DNA from: Phycisphaeraceae bacterium
Lineage (GTDB): Bacteria; Planctomycetota; Phycisphaerae; Phycisphaerales; UBA1924
Reading direction: 5' to 3'
Assembly: GCA_019636615.1 (NCBI GenBank)
Contig: JAHBXF010000001.1
Coordinates: 1,054,001 to 1,118,000, forward strand
Length of the DNA: 64,000 nt
A program made the position numbers and the translations under genes. The notes below the pieces were generated by a model. That model was not told the origin of the DNA. It was given only the letters and a program-made list of their open reading frames with translations, and made no database searches. Of this stretch, positions 51,405 through 62,052 are shown one piece after another. Positions within the stretch are counted from its first letter, which is position 1. Each line of letters begins with the position of its first letter.

Positions 51405-53477
51405 ATGCAGATGTACTTCCGCACATCCCTCGCTACCCTCGCCTCCCTGGCCCTCTTCGCCCCGTGCGCTGTCGCGCAGATTGACCCCAGCGGCATCGAC
51501 TTTGTCACCATCGGGGCGGTCAACAACCCGGCCTACTCAGGGCCGGACTTCAACAACACAGTCACCGGGCGCGGCAGCGTCTCATACGAATATCGAATCG
51601 GCCGCACAGAGGTCACCACCGCCCAGTGGATGGAGTTCTACAACCTCTTCTACGGCAGGGTGCCTCACGTCACGATCCCGGCACGTTGGGGGGCTTCAGA
51701 CCGCGGTGCGGGCGCTTCGCCTCGCTTTGTCCTCAGCAACGCACCGGACGCGGGCCTCTTCCCTGTGAGCGGGGCCTCGTGGCGTGCCGCCGCGATGTTC
51801 TGCAACTGGCTGCACAACGACAAAAGCACCGACCTCAGCGCCGTGATGAACGGCGCGTACGACGTCAGCACTTTCGGGTACGAGCCGGGCACGAGCATCT
51901 TTACCGACCAGCACACGCACCATCCGGATGCGAAGTACTGGATCCCTTCGGTCGACGAGTGGATCAAAGCCGGCTTCTACGACCCCAACCATGGCGGCCA
52001 AGGTGTGGGCGGGTGGTGGTGGAACACCCCCGCGGCGACGAACGTGCCGCTCATCCACGGCCCGCCGGGCCAGGGAGAGGCGAATACAGGGTTCGATCTT
52101 CCAGGGGGTGGGCACTACAGAATACCGCTGGGTGCCTACTCGGATGTGCAATCTCCCTGGGGCCTCCTCGACATGGCGGGAGCAACGAAGGAGTTTACCG
52201 AAACCGTGCGGACCGTTAATGGTGAAAGAGTACGCAGTATCGCTGGCAGTCACTGGACGGCCGGCGTGTCAGGGGTGGATGCTATCTACATGATAGGAGA
52301 TGAGTTTCCCAGTTCCCCGAGCCTATTCCATGGTTTGCGGGTGGCGGCTGCTGTGCCCACTCCCGGCGCTGTAGTCGTCGTAGTATCGCTAGCGGGGTGT
52401 GTGCTCCGAAGGCGACGGTGTTGCGCGGCGTCTTGTCATAATAAGCCCGTGGGCAAGGCCGCGAGCCGCGGAAAGGGTTTCGCAACCCTCGCCTCTCTGG
52501 CCCTCATCGCCCCGTGCGCTGTCGCGCAGATCGACCCCAGCGGCATCGACTTTGTCACCATCGGGGCGGTCAACAACCCGGCCTATTCAGGGCCTGACAA
52601 CAACTTCGCCGTCACCGGGCGCGGCAGCGTCTCATACGAATACCGCATCGGCCGCACCGAGGTGACCACCGCCCAATGGCTGGAGTTCTACAACAACTTC
52701 TACGGCAGGGTGCCTCACCTCACCGCCCCAGTTCGCTGGGGTGCCTTTGACCGCGGCCAGGGCCAGTCACCCCGTTTCGCGCTCAGCAACTTTCCGGATG
52801 CCGACCTCTTCCCCGTCAGCGGCCCCTCGTGGCGCACCGCCGCGATGTTCTGCAACTGGCTGCATAACGACAAAAGCACCGACCTCAGCGCGGTCATGAA
52901 CGGTGCTTACGACGTCAGCACCTTTGGCTATGCGCCGGGAACCAACGTATTCACCGACCAGCACACGCGCCACCCTGATGCGAAATACTGGATCCCTTCC
53001 CTTGATGAATGGATCAAGGCGGGCTTCTACGACCCCAACCACGGGGGGCAGGGTGTGGGCGGGTGGTGGTGGAACACCCCCGCGGCCACCAACGTGCCGC
53101 TGATCCACGGCCCGCCCGGCCAAGGGCAGGCCAACACGGGGTTCGACCTCCCGGGTGGTGGGCACTACAGAATACCGCTGGGTGCCTACCCGGATGTGCA
53201 ATCCCCTTGGGGCCTGCTCGACTTGGCGGGTGCAACCGCTGAATTCACCGAGACGGTGCGGACAGTAAACGGTATCAAGAATCGCCGCATTGCTGGAACC
53301 CACTGGACGGGTGCTTCGACCGGCGTGGATGCGATCTACATGATTGGCGATGACTTTCCGAACTTCCCAGACCTATTTCATGGCTTGCGCGTGGCCGCTG
53401 CCGTACCCGCACCCGGCCCTCTCATTCTATGGGCTATATGCGGTTCCTTCTGCTTTGCGAGACATCGCCGCAGATAG
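51405..53477 (+). CDS. Tandemly duplicated, fused SUMF1/FGE-like PEP-CTERM protein
   Basis: The 690-residue reading frame contains two full homologous units 1050 bp (350 codons) apart. Unit 1: signal peptide (MQMYFRTSLATLASLALFAP then CAVAQ), an FGE-like sulfatase-modifying-factor fold (YRIGRTEVTTAQWMEFYN, FCNWLHNDK, YWIPSVDEWIKAGFY, GLLDMAGATKEF, LFHGLRVAAA), and a PEP-CTERM-like tail (VPTPGAVVVVVSLAGCVLRRRR). Unit 2 begins with another signal peptide (GFATLASLALIAPCAVAQ) and ends with VPAPGPLILWAICG...RHRRR. Neither unit has the FGE catalytic Cys pair, so they are FGE-like, not active FGEs. The stop of unit 1 appears lost: RRRR is followed by TGT where TGA would be expected. A GTG at 52449 could also start unit 2 as a separate protein. 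Confidence 0.82.
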   Translation: MQMYFRTSLATLASLALFAPCAVAQIDPSGIDFVTIGAVNNPAYSGPDFNNTVTGRGSVSYEYRIGRTEVTTAQWMEFYNLFYGRVPHVTIPARWGASDRGAGASPRFVLSNAPDAGLFPVSGASWRAAAMFCNWLHNDKSTDLSAVMNGAYDVSTFGYEPGTSIFTDQHTHHPDAKYWIPSVDEWIKAGFYDPNHGGQGVGGWWWNTPAATNVPLIHGPPGQGEANTGFDLPGGGHYRIPLGAYSDVQSPWGLLDMAGATKEFTETVRTVNGERVRSIAGSHWTAGVSGVDAIYMIGDEFPSSPSLFHGLRVAAAVPTPGAVVVVVSLAGCVLRRRRCCAASCHNKPVGKAASRGKGFATLASLALIAPCAVAQIDPSGIDFVTIGAVNNPAYSGPDNNFAVTGRGSVSYEYRIGRTEVTTAQWLEFYNNFYGRVPHLTAPVRWGAFDRGQGQSPRFALSNFPDADLFPVSGPSWRTAAMFCNWLHNDKSTDLSAVMNGAYDVSTFGYAPGTNVFTDQHTRHPDAKYWIPSLDEWIKAGFYDPNHGGQGVGGWWWNTPAATNVPLIHGPPGQGQANTGFDLPGGGHYRIPLGAYPDVQSPWGLLDLAGATAEFTETVRTVNGIKNRRIAGTHWTGASTGVDAIYMIGDDFPNFPDLFHGLRVAAAVPAPGPLILWAICGSFCFARHRRR

Positions 53478-53522
53478 ACTCGGTTCGGTGGGTTTACAGA
53501 TTCAGATCAAAGGAGACAAGAC

Positions 53523-53948
53523 ATGTTTGAGTGGTTACGTCGCGGTGCCGGCACTGTCCTTGAACCACTCAGAGCATCACGTTTGTCTCGCCCGCGGCAT
53601 GAGCGTTCGCGGCACCATGGGGGTAGAAACATGTCAAAGAATTCCTTCGCGGGCGCGGCGGTGGCGGCCGCGATTCTCTGTGTGGGGGCGGGCGCTTCCA
53701 TCGCCGCGGCCCAGATCACCATTCCAACCGTGACGATCGGCCACCCCGGCAACGCGCCGGACCCGATCACCGGTTACGGCTCGGTAGCCTACACCTACAA
53801 CATCGGCACCACCGAGGTGACCAACGCGCAGTACGCGGCGTTCCTGAACGCCGTCGCCGCGTCGGACCTTTTCAACCTGTACAACACGGACATGGCCGGC
53901 TCGTTTGGCGGCATCACCCGGACAGGCACTGACGGCTCATACACCTAA
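53523..53948 (+). pseudogene. Truncated third FGE-like PEP-CTERM copy
   Basis: The 141-codon reading frame has a signal peptide from 53631 (MSKNSFAGAAVAAAILCVGA then GASIAAAQ) and the start of the FGE-like fold (VAYTYNIGTTEVTNAQYAAF and GITRTGTDGSYT), then a TAA stop, where family members go on for about 200 more residues. No homologous sequence follows in any frame before the next gene, so the 3' part was lost. A good AAAGGAG site precedes ATG 53523, which would add 36 residues of Arg-rich leader. It may be a broken gene or a short secreted protein. Confidence 0.62.
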
Positions 53949-53964
53949 AGCACGATCCCAAGCC

Positions 53965-54072
53965 GCGCGAGCCGGCTTTGGGGAGCGGGACGCCTGAACC
54001 ATCCAAGTTCGACCGGGGCGCGAGCCGGTTTGCATCGAGAGGCTCTGCGGGTTCGTGCGGGCGGGACGCCTG
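53965..54072. repeat. Imperfect direct repeats after the truncated gene
   Basis: GCGAGCCGG(C)TTT and, further on, GCGGGACGCCTG occur twice each (near 53968 and 53982, and near 54017 and 54061). The second set ends in a GGGCGGGACGCCTGCGCCGCCC hairpin-like block at about 54059-54080. It looks like degenerate intergenic repeat elements at the point where the FGE-like gene was cut. Confidence 0.35.
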
Positions 54073-54119
54073 CGCCGCCCACGCTTGAGAGTTCCCGATA
54101 GCCTCTAGAATCCCCGCCC

Positions 54120-55583
<1,464 letters not shown>

Positions 55584-55693
55584 GGGTGTGGGTCTGAGAA
55601 AACAGGCCATGGGGCCGCCCGGGCCGGCCGATTTTCAAATATTTCTGAAAGATATGTGGAAATGCCGCCCGCGCCCGCGCACACTCATGGTGT

Positions 55694-56368
55694 ATGACCA
55701 AGCCCGCGAGGCCACTCCCAGGCGGCGATGAACCCGCCGCGCTCTTGCGCGAAGCGCAAGACCGTTTCATCGCGGTCTGGGGGCAGATGTCGGGCGCCTG
55801 GGGGATCTCGCGCACCATGGCCGAGGTTCACGCGCTTCTGTACATCACCGGCCACTCGCTCTGCACCGACGACATCATGGAGCGCCTGGATATCTCGCGC
55901 GGCAACGCCTCGATGTCTCTGCGGGCGCTTGTCGAGTGGGGCATCGCCGAGCGCGTGCACAAGCGCGGCGACCGCAAAGAATACTTCCGCAGCGAGCAGG
56001 ATGTCTGGGCCATGTTCCGCGCCATCGTGCGCGAGCGCATCAAGCGCGAGGTCGATCCCCTCCTGGCCTCGCTCTACGAAATCCGCGATATCAGCCGCCC
56101 CGCCCACACCCCGGCCCCCCGCACCGAAGACGCCCGGCGCGTCGACGACCACGAGGCACGCATCGATGCCCTCCTCGAGTTCTTCCGCACCGTCGAAAGC
56201 CTTGGGCACCGTTTCGTGAGCCCCACCGGGCGGGGCCTGCAGTTGGCCGCCACCATGCTGGCCAAACTCCCCGCGTGGCCGGCGGGGCAAGAGCCCGCGT
56301 CGCGCCGCCAGACACAGGAAGACGACGACATCAGCCCGCGCGCCGGCCACCACGGGGGTGAACCATGA
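55694..56368 (+). CDS. GbsR/MarR-type transcriptional regulator
   Basis: The 224-residue product has a winged-helix domain of the GbsR group: FIAVWGQMSGAWGISRTMAEVHALLYITGHSLCTDDIMERLDISRGNASMSLRALVEWGIAERVHKRGDRKEYFRSEQDVW. GbsR-type regulators control osmoprotectant or membrane-stress genes in other bacteria. The C-terminal tail is Arg/Gly-rich and disordered. It overlaps the next gene by ATGA, so the two are coupled; its targets are unknown. Confidence 0.87.
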   Translation: MTKPARPLPGGDEPAALLREAQDRFIAVWGQMSGAWGISRTMAEVHALLYITGHSLCTDDIMERLDISRGNASMSLRALVEWGIAERVHKRGDRKEYFRSEQDVWAMFRAIVRERIKREVDPLLASLYEIRDISRPAHTPAPRTEDARRVDDHEARIDALLEFFRTVESLGHRFVSPTGRGLQLAATMLAKLPAWPAGQEPASRRQTQEDDDISPRAGHHGGEP

Positions 56369-56850
56369 GCACCATGCCCGCGTCATCATCGCACGGCACA
56401 CACGCCGGGGCCCGCGCCAGGCGTGCCCCTCGCGCCGCAGGCCGCGCCAAGGGCACAACCCCTCCCGCGGCGGGCCTCGAACTGCGCTGGCGGCTGCCGG
56501 CCTGCGGCCTGAGCGCCGCAACCCTGCCCGTGGAAGTGCCGTACAAAGGTGGAGACCTGTGGGTTTCGGTGCGCCTTGAGCCGCGCGACGATGCCGGCGC
56601 GTGGTGCGTGCGGGCCCGGCTGGAAGGGGCATCGGGCGAAGGCCCGGCCCTGTGGGCGTCCCCATGCCGCGCCGCCGAGGTGTGCGTGCAGGGCGACCTG
56701 CTGCACGTCGATGCGCCCGGGTTGCTTGTGGCAACCCTGCGGGACAACGCTCAGGGGGGGTGGCGGGTGCTCTATGCCCAGACCGCCGCCCTCGCGGCAC
56801 TGGGCGTGCCGGGCGGGCGGGCAGAGTTTGAAGGGCCCCGCGCCGAGTGA
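56365..56850 (+). CDS. Hypothetical protein coupled to the GbsR-type regulator
   Basis: The 161-residue product starts with a basic, disordered stretch (MSTMPASSSHGTHAGARARRAPRAAGRA) and then has a beta-rich domain (LELRWRLPACGLSAATLPVEVPYKGGDLWVSVRLEPRDDAGAWCVRARLEG) with Cys at several points. No family was recognised. It overlaps the regulator's stop codon by four bases (ATGA), so it is translated together with it. No signal peptide or membrane segment. Confidence 0.62.
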   Translation: MSTMPASSSHGTHAGARARRAPRAAGRAKGTTPPAAGLELRWRLPACGLSAATLPVEVPYKGGDLWVSVRLEPRDDAGAWCVRARLEGASGEGPALWASPCRAAEVCVQGDLLHVDAPGLLVATLRDNAQGGWRVLYAQTAALAALGVPGGRAEFEGPRAE

Positions 56851-56991
56851 ATTCCGGCACTGCCGAACGCGCCCTCCCGGGGCACTACACTTGCAGCGTC
56901 GGAACCGAAGGGCGAACGCGGTTCGTCCCCCAGGCCCCGTGTATGAGTGTCGTGCTACACACCCGGTGATTCAACTTTCAGGAGACTTGCC

Positions 56992-57582
56992 ATGAGCGGC
57001 GACTACAGCGATTCTTACGGCCATTCGCGCGGTTCCGGCGGCGGCGGCGGCAGGGGCGGGCGTGGGCGCGGCCGCGACGGCGGCGGCCACCACGAGCGCC
57101 GCGGCATCCCCCTTGAAATCCTCGACAAAGACACCACCGACGCCTCCCGCAAGGTCATCGGCGCCGCCATCGAAGTTCACAAAACCCTCGGCCCCGGCTA
57201 CACCCAGCAGATCTACACCGCCGCCCTCAAGTCTGAACTCGACGCCCTGGGCGTCAAGCACGAGGCCGGCCGAACCTTCGACGTGAAGTACAAAGACGCC
57301 GTCATCGGCACGGTCGGCGCGGCCCTTCTGGTCGATGGCCGCTTCCTCCTCGAAATCGTCAGCCGCCCCGGCCAGGTCAGCACGCACGAGCGCCTCTCTC
57401 TGCGGGCCCAGCTCAAGGCCGCCGACATGGAACTGGGCCTCATCATCAACTTCGCCGAACGCCGCCTCAAAGACGGCCTCGTCCGCGTGGTCAATGTTGA
57501 CAAGATCACCCGCGAGAAGGGCGTGGCCTTTGAAGAGCACGACGAAGAAGGCCCCGAGATCCACGACTTCGAGCAGCACTGA
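56992..57582 (+). CDS. RGG-tailed GxxExxY-type protein with degenerate nuclease site
   Basis: The 196-residue product has an N-terminal Gly/Arg-rich segment (SRGSGGGGGRGGRGRGRDGGG, about residues 12-32), then a GxxExxY (PD-(D/E)xK-like) fold: VIGAAIEVHKTLGPGYTQQIYTAALKSELDALGV..., GAALLVDGRFLLEIVSRPGQVSTHERLSLRAQLKAADMELGLIINFAERRLKDGLVRVVN. In active members the core reads RxD-x-L-V...(V/I)E-x-K. Here the Asp is Ala (GAALLVD) and the Lys is Val (EIV), so catalysis is unlikely. RGG tails bind RNA or DNA. ATG 56992 has an AGGAG site. It stands alone. Confidence 0.85.
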   Translation: MSGDYSDSYGHSRGSGGGGGRGGRGRGRDGGGHHERRGIPLEILDKDTTDASRKVIGAAIEVHKTLGPGYTQQIYTAALKSELDALGVKHEAGRTFDVKYKDAVIGTVGAALLVDGRFLLEIVSRPGQVSTHERLSLRAQLKAADMELGLIINFAERRLKDGLVRVVNVDKITREKGVAFEEHDEEGPEIHDFEQH

Positions 57583-57637
57583 TCCCGGCGCACCCGCCTG
57601 AGGCCGCGCACCCCACACGGATACCCCCAGCGACATC

Positions 57638-58966
57638 ATGTCACGACGAGTCGTCATAACCGGCATGGGGTGGATCACGCCCCTTGGGCATGATGTCGAA
57701 GGGGTCTGGCGCCGACTCCTCGCCGGCGAAGGCGCGATCGGCCCGGTCACGCGCTTCGATGCTTCGACCTTCGCCACCAACTTTGCCGCGCAGGTGCAGG
57801 GGTTCGACCTCGCCTCCTTTCTTTCTGATACGTCGCGTCATAAACACGCGGCCCTGAGCACGCAGTTCGCCCTGGCCGCGGCCACGGTCGCGTGGAAACA
57901 GGCGGGGCTCGACGGCCTTCGCGCCTTCGACCGCGCCCGCATGGGCGCGTATCTGGGCGCGGGGGAAGGCCCGCTCGATATCGACGCCTACGCCCTGGCC
58001 GCCACCCGCGCCTGGCGCGCCGAAGCGCGCGCCATCGACGAACAAGCCTGGACGCGCGAAGCCCTGGCCCACATGAGCGCGGGGGTTGAACTCGAGCAGG
58101 AGCCCAACATGGCCCTGGCCCACATGGCCGACGAGTTCGGCTTTCAGGGGCCCGCCTTCAACTGCATGACGGCCTGCGCCGCCAGCACACAAGCCATCGG
58201 CGAAGCCTTCGAGATCATCCGGCGCGCCGACGCCGACCTGATGTTCGCCGGCGGCGCGCACACCATGATCCACCCGCTGGGCATGACGGGCTTCATACGG
58301 CTCACGGCGATGAGCGAACGCCGCGACGACCCCACCCGCGCCGCGCGCCCCTTCGACCAGACCCGCGACGGCTTTGTCATGGGCGAGGGCGCGGGCGTGC
58401 TCATCCTCGAAGCGCTCGACCACGCCCTGGCCCGCGGCGCCACGCCCCTGGCCGAGGTCGCCGGGTATGGCTCTTCCGCCGATGCCTTCCGCATCACCGA
58501 CATTCAGCCCCAGGGCAAGGGCGCTGTGACCGCCATGCGCGAGGCCTGCCGCCAGGCCGGCATCGACCCCTGCACGCCCGCCGCCGACGGCCGCCCCCGC
58601 GTGCATTACATCAGCGCGCACGGCACCGGCACCCAGGAAAACGACCGCATCGAGACCGCCGCTGTCAAACACCTCTTCGGCCCGCTCGCTCCGCGCGTGC
58701 CCTTCAGCAGCGTCAAGAGCATGCTGGGCCACCTCATCCAGGCCGCGGGCGCGGTAGAACTCATCACCTGCGTGCAGGCCATCCGCACGGGCTGCATCCC
58801 GCCCACGATGAACCTGCTCAACCCCGACCCCGAGTGCGACCTTGATTACGTCGCCAACGCCTCGCGCGACCTCAGCGCCCAGGGCGGCGTGGATGTCTGT
58901 CTCTCCAACAGTTTCGGCTTCGGCGGGCAGAACGACACCATCTGCGTGCGCACCTACCGCGGCTGA
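57638..58966 (+). CDS. fabF: 3-oxoacyl-[acyl-carrier-protein] synthase II (FabF-type)
   Basis: The 442-residue product is a thiolase-fold ketoacyl synthase: RRVVITGMGWITPLGHDVE at the start, catalytic C180 in NCMTACAASTQ, H328 in SAHGTGT, K360 and H365 in SVKSMLGHL, and a SNSFGFGGQN end. It condenses acyl and malonyl groups on acyl-carrier protein in fatty-acid elongation. It is a little longer than E. coli FabF (412) because of an insertion around ATRAWRAEARAIDEQAW. It stands apart from other fab genes, so a role in a secondary pathway cannot be excluded. ATG at 57638. Confidence 0.93.
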   Translation: MSRRVVITGMGWITPLGHDVEGVWRRLLAGEGAIGPVTRFDASTFATNFAAQVQGFDLASFLSDTSRHKHAALSTQFALAAATVAWKQAGLDGLRAFDRARMGAYLGAGEGPLDIDAYALAATRAWRAEARAIDEQAWTREALAHMSAGVELEQEPNMALAHMADEFGFQGPAFNCMTACAASTQAIGEAFEIIRRADADLMFAGGAHTMIHPLGMTGFIRLTAMSERRDDPTRAARPFDQTRDGFVMGEGAGVLILEALDHALARGATPLAEVAGYGSSADAFRITDIQPQGKGAVTAMREACRQAGIDPCTPAADGRPRVHYISAHGTGTQENDRIETAAVKHLFGPLAPRVPFSSVKSMLGHLIQAAGAVELITCVQAIRTGCIPPTMNLLNPDPECDLDYVANASRDLSAQGGVDVCLSNSFGFGGQNDTICVRTYRG

Positions 58967-58995
58967 CCCTCGCCCCCCGGAGTGCGCACCGGCAC

Positions 58996-60900
58996 ATGAA
59001 CGAAGACCGCGACCAGCACCCACCCGCTCCCGGCCGCGCGCCATGGCCCGCCGCCCTCCTCTTCCCCATCATCCTCTGGGCCTTCGCCACGCTGTATTAC
59101 GGCGGCGACCTTGGCCGATGGAACGATGATTACTTCTTCAACCTGCGCAGCCCCGTCACCGACACCGTGCAGGGCTGGGCCGTCACCACCCGCGAGCCCT
59201 ACCTGCCCGAGACGGGCCGCCTGCACGCCTGGCGGCCGCTCCTATTTATCATTATCCCGAACCTCAACGGTTACTTCTGGCACCACTTCTGGGTGGTGCA
59301 CGCCGTCGGCGCGCTCCTCCACGGCGCGGCGTGCCTGCTCCTCTTCTACCTCCTGCGCGCCATGGGCCGGTCTCTCCACACCAGCGCCGCCTGCGCCCTT
59401 CTCTTCCTCTGCTGGGCCGGCGCGCACGAGGCGTGGACATGGCCCAGCGCCTTCGGCTCTGTCACGTCAACCATCCTCCTCGCGACCATCTGCCTCGCCG
59501 GCGCCGCCTTCGCCCGACGCGAGCGCGCCGGGTGGTGGCTTGTCTTTGGCGTCATGCTCCCCGCCGCCGCCCTCCTCCTGTGCTTCAACGAACAGGCCAG
59601 CGGCGCCTTCGCCGCGCTGCCGCTGCTTGTCTGGGCCCTCTGCCCGCGCGGCCTTTCCTGGGGCGCGCTCGCCCGCCGCGGCCTCATCCCCGCCGCCGCC
59701 GTCTGCGTGCTCCCGCCCCTCTACGTGCTGCTCGTGCGCGCCACCGCCCAGCCGGGCCTGGGCGTGAGCGCCGAGAGTTATGTCCCCCTCGACGCCATGT
59801 TCACGCGCCTCCTCGAAGTCGCCGACAACATGGCCGTCTCCATCGGCATGCGCGACTTCGCCCTGCCCGCACTCGGGCTGGGCGTGCGCGAACTGCTGCT
59901 CAATAAAACATCCCTCTGGGTGTGGGGCACGCTCCTGGCCGCCGCTTGGGCCGCGGGCGCGTGGGCTTGGTCCGCCACGCCCGCCTTCGGCCCGGGCGCA
60001 CCGGCGCGCCGCGAAGCACGGCACGCCCTCGTCTTTCTCTTCGGCATCGTCGGCGCGGCCGGCGCGTGCCTGCCCATCGCCGTCATCAACGGCTACCCCG
60101 CCCTCTCTCGCGTCACCTACGTTGTCATCTTCATGCTGCTCATCGCCGGCGCGTGTGTCTTTGACGGCCTCTCACGCGCCATCCACGGCGTGCGACCGGC
60201 CGCCGGCGCGTGGCGCACGCTCTCGGCCGCCGCGCTCGGCGTGGCCCTGGCGGCCGGCGCGGTCATGACCATCGGCGCGCACGCGCGTCTGCGTCTCACC
60301 ACCCGCGCCGACGAACGCAACGGCCAGGAACTGCGCGAACTGGTGCCCTCGCCCGCGCCCGGCACGGTCTTCCTGCCGGTGAGCATCCGCCCGGATGTCT
60401 TCACGCTGCGCGAGATCCTGCTGCCAGACCCCACCATGCCCATCGACACCGTGCCGCGCCAGATGGAGCGCGCCGCACCAAAGTTCGAGGCCTTCCGGCG
60501 CGCCGTGCGCCCCGTGTGGGAGGGGCTCTGGTCGATGCGTTCCTTCGTCAAGTGGGTCTACGGGCGCGATGATGTTCACTGCCTCTACGCCGCCATCGGC
60601 CTCGAACCCATCCTTGATCTCAACGAGCGCGAAGTGCGCTTCATCTGGCCCTTCGGCGTGCCATACCACGAGCCGGAATCCAACAACGCCGTCATCCCCG
60701 TCGAGATGGTCATCCCCATCACCTTCGACGAGCGCGGCCGCGTGCGCATCGTCACCTCGCTCGTGCTGCCCTACATCGGCGGCGGCGGCGCAGCGAGAGC
60801 AGAGTTCCCTCAGGCCCTCGCCCTGGCGCAGCAGGGACGCATCGAGCCGCTGGAAGTGCAACTGCCGCCAAGGCCGCAGCCGTCCGGCGATGCGCCATAA
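58996..60900 (+). CDS. Polytopic membrane protein, GT-C glycosyltransferase-like
   Basis: The 634-residue product has about ten membrane helices in the first 450 residues (for example ALLFPIILWAFATLYY, HHFWVVHAVGALLHGAACLL, LFLFGIVGAAGACLPIAV), an acidic loop after helix 1 (GRWNDDYFFN), and a conserved-looking HAWRPLLF; both features occur in dolichyl-phosphate-mannose-type GT-C enzymes and O-antigen-ligase-like proteins. A soluble C-terminal domain of about 180 residues follows. Substrate and donor are unknown. It lies 29 bases downstream of fabF on the same strand, so they may be one transcript. Confidence 0.72.
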   Translation: MNEDRDQHPPAPGRAPWPAALLFPIILWAFATLYYGGDLGRWNDDYFFNLRSPVTDTVQGWAVTTREPYLPETGRLHAWRPLLFIIIPNLNGYFWHHFWVVHAVGALLHGAACLLLFYLLRAMGRSLHTSAACALLFLCWAGAHEAWTWPSAFGSVTSTILLATICLAGAAFARRERAGWWLVFGVMLPAAALLLCFNEQASGAFAALPLLVWALCPRGLSWGALARRGLIPAAAVCVLPPLYVLLVRATAQPGLGVSAESYVPLDAMFTRLLEVADNMAVSIGMRDFALPALGLGVRELLLNKTSLWVWGTLLAAAWAAGAWAWSATPAFGPGAPARREARHALVFLFGIVGAAGACLPIAVINGYPALSRVTYVVIFMLLIAGACVFDGLSRAIHGVRPAAGAWRTLSAAALGVALAAGAVMTIGAHARLRLTTRADERNGQELRELVPSPAPGTVFLPVSIRPDVFTLREILLPDPTMPIDTVPRQMERAAPKFEAFRRAVRPVWEGLWSMRSFVKWVYGRDDVHCLYAAIGLEPILDLNEREVRFIWPFGVPYHEPESNNAVIPVEMVIPITFDERGRVRIVTSLVLPYIGGGGAARAEFPQALALAQQGRIEPLEVQLPPRPQPSGDAP

Positions 60901-61038
60901 CCGCCTCTTCGACAGGGCTGTATGTGAATACCCATCGCCGCGAGATCGCGCCGCCCGTGCGTGCGCTGCGCGCTGAATGTGAACATGGCTTGCAACCCGC
61001 CGCCCGCTTTCGTGTACACCCATGCTCAAGGAGTGCCC

Positions 61039-61317
61039 ATGAAAAGCATGTCTTACATCGGCTCGTCTCTCGTCGGTCTCGCCGCCGGTCTCGCCCTCGC
61101 GTGCGACCCCCCCGGCGGGCGTTGCCCCTGCGGCGCGGCGTGGGGCCTGCAGGCGGGTTGCGCCGGGTATAACTCGGTCAAGCAGTGCCAGAACTGCTGC
61201 CTCAACTACCCCGGCTTCGGGTGCTCAAGCGGCGAGATTGAATCCCGCATCGAAGCATGCCAGACCGCGTGCATCAGGTGGCAGATCGCCCCGGCGCCCA
61301 GCATAGGATTTCACTGA
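61039..61317 (+). CDS. Small Cys-rich secreted protein
   Basis: The 92-residue protein has a signal peptide (MKSMSYIGSSLVGLAAGLAL then AC) and a short mature domain with ten Cys in all (C22, 29, 31, 41, 50, 53, 54, 62, 74, 78), including QCQNCCLNYPGFGC and a C-terminal C-x(3)-C. Such Cys patterns suggest a small disulfide-rich extracellular module. The ATG at 61039 has an AAGGAG site. Its stop overlaps the start of the next gene (TGATG), so they are coupled. No known family. Confidence 0.78.
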   Translation: MKSMSYIGSSLVGLAAGLALACDPPGGRCPCGAAWGLQAGCAGYNSVKQCQNCCLNYPGFGCSSGEIESRIEACQTACIRWQIAPAPSIGFH

Positions 61318-61988
61318 TGCACTGCCGCCGCGACACAATCGCACGCATCGCCGCCGCGGGCCGCCGCGGCGCGGCCATGCTGCCCACGCACGCGGGCAGC
61401 GCGGCAAAGGCCGCGGCCTTTGTCGCCCTTGCGGCCCTTGCTTATATGGGCCTGCAATGGGCCAACCCGCTCGGTGTTTCATCGCCAGCCCTCGTGACCC
61501 AGACCCGCGAGCCATACAAGCCCAAGAAGCTCTTTGATCAGGTCACCAACGACCGCATGGCGTGGGTCTTCGATTCCTTCGGTGTTGATCGCCCCGTCAC
61601 CGACCAAGATGTCGCGCGTCTTCTTCTGCTGCCAGAAGGCCTCGAAGGGTTCAGTCACCGGCAAGTGGTCGGTATGGTTGGTCTTACCGCGGCCGAGGTG
61701 CTCCGCGGCGACTACAAGTCCAATATCAGCGATGCCTCACGCGCCGACCTCGAAGAGTTCATGTACGGCATGGCCTTCAACGATTCCAAACACATCCGGC
61801 GGCAGGCGATCGTCGCGCTGGGCGAGGCGGGGCTCATCGGCACGCCGCGCGTCCAAGCACTCCGCGACCTACTCTGCAACGACCCGGATCCTGACGTCCG
61901 CCTCTTCGCCCTGGAAACCTGGGAACGCTTCGACAACACAAAGGCCTTCAAGAGTGACCCCCATCACCACGCGGGCACCAAGCGCTGA
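61317..61988 (+). CDS. HEAT-repeat-like membrane-anchored protein
   Basis: The 223-residue product has an N-terminal membrane helix (AAKAAAFVALAALAYMGLQWA) and an extracytoplasmic part with HEAT/Armadillo-like helices (IRRQAIVALGEAGLIGTPRVQALRDLLCNDPDPDVRLFALETWERF). The start at 61317 overlaps the Cys-rich protein's stop by one base, which strongly suggests translational coupling. The function is not known; the pair could act together in the envelope. Confidence 0.72.
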   Translation: MHCRRDTIARIAAAGRRGAAMLPTHAGSAAKAAAFVALAALAYMGLQWANPLGVSSPALVTQTREPYKPKKLFDQVTNDRMAWVFDSFGVDRPVTDQDVARLLLLPEGLEGFSHRQVVGMVGLTAAEVLRGDYKSNISDASRADLEEFMYGMAFNDSKHIRRQAIVALGEAGLIGTPRVQALRDLLCNDPDPDVRLFALETWERFDNTKAFKSDPHHHAGTKR

Positions 61989-62052
61989 ACCACCCCGCGG
62001 CCCGCACCCCCGCTCTCAAGGACGCACGCGGGGCTGCTGAGGAGTCTCCGCC

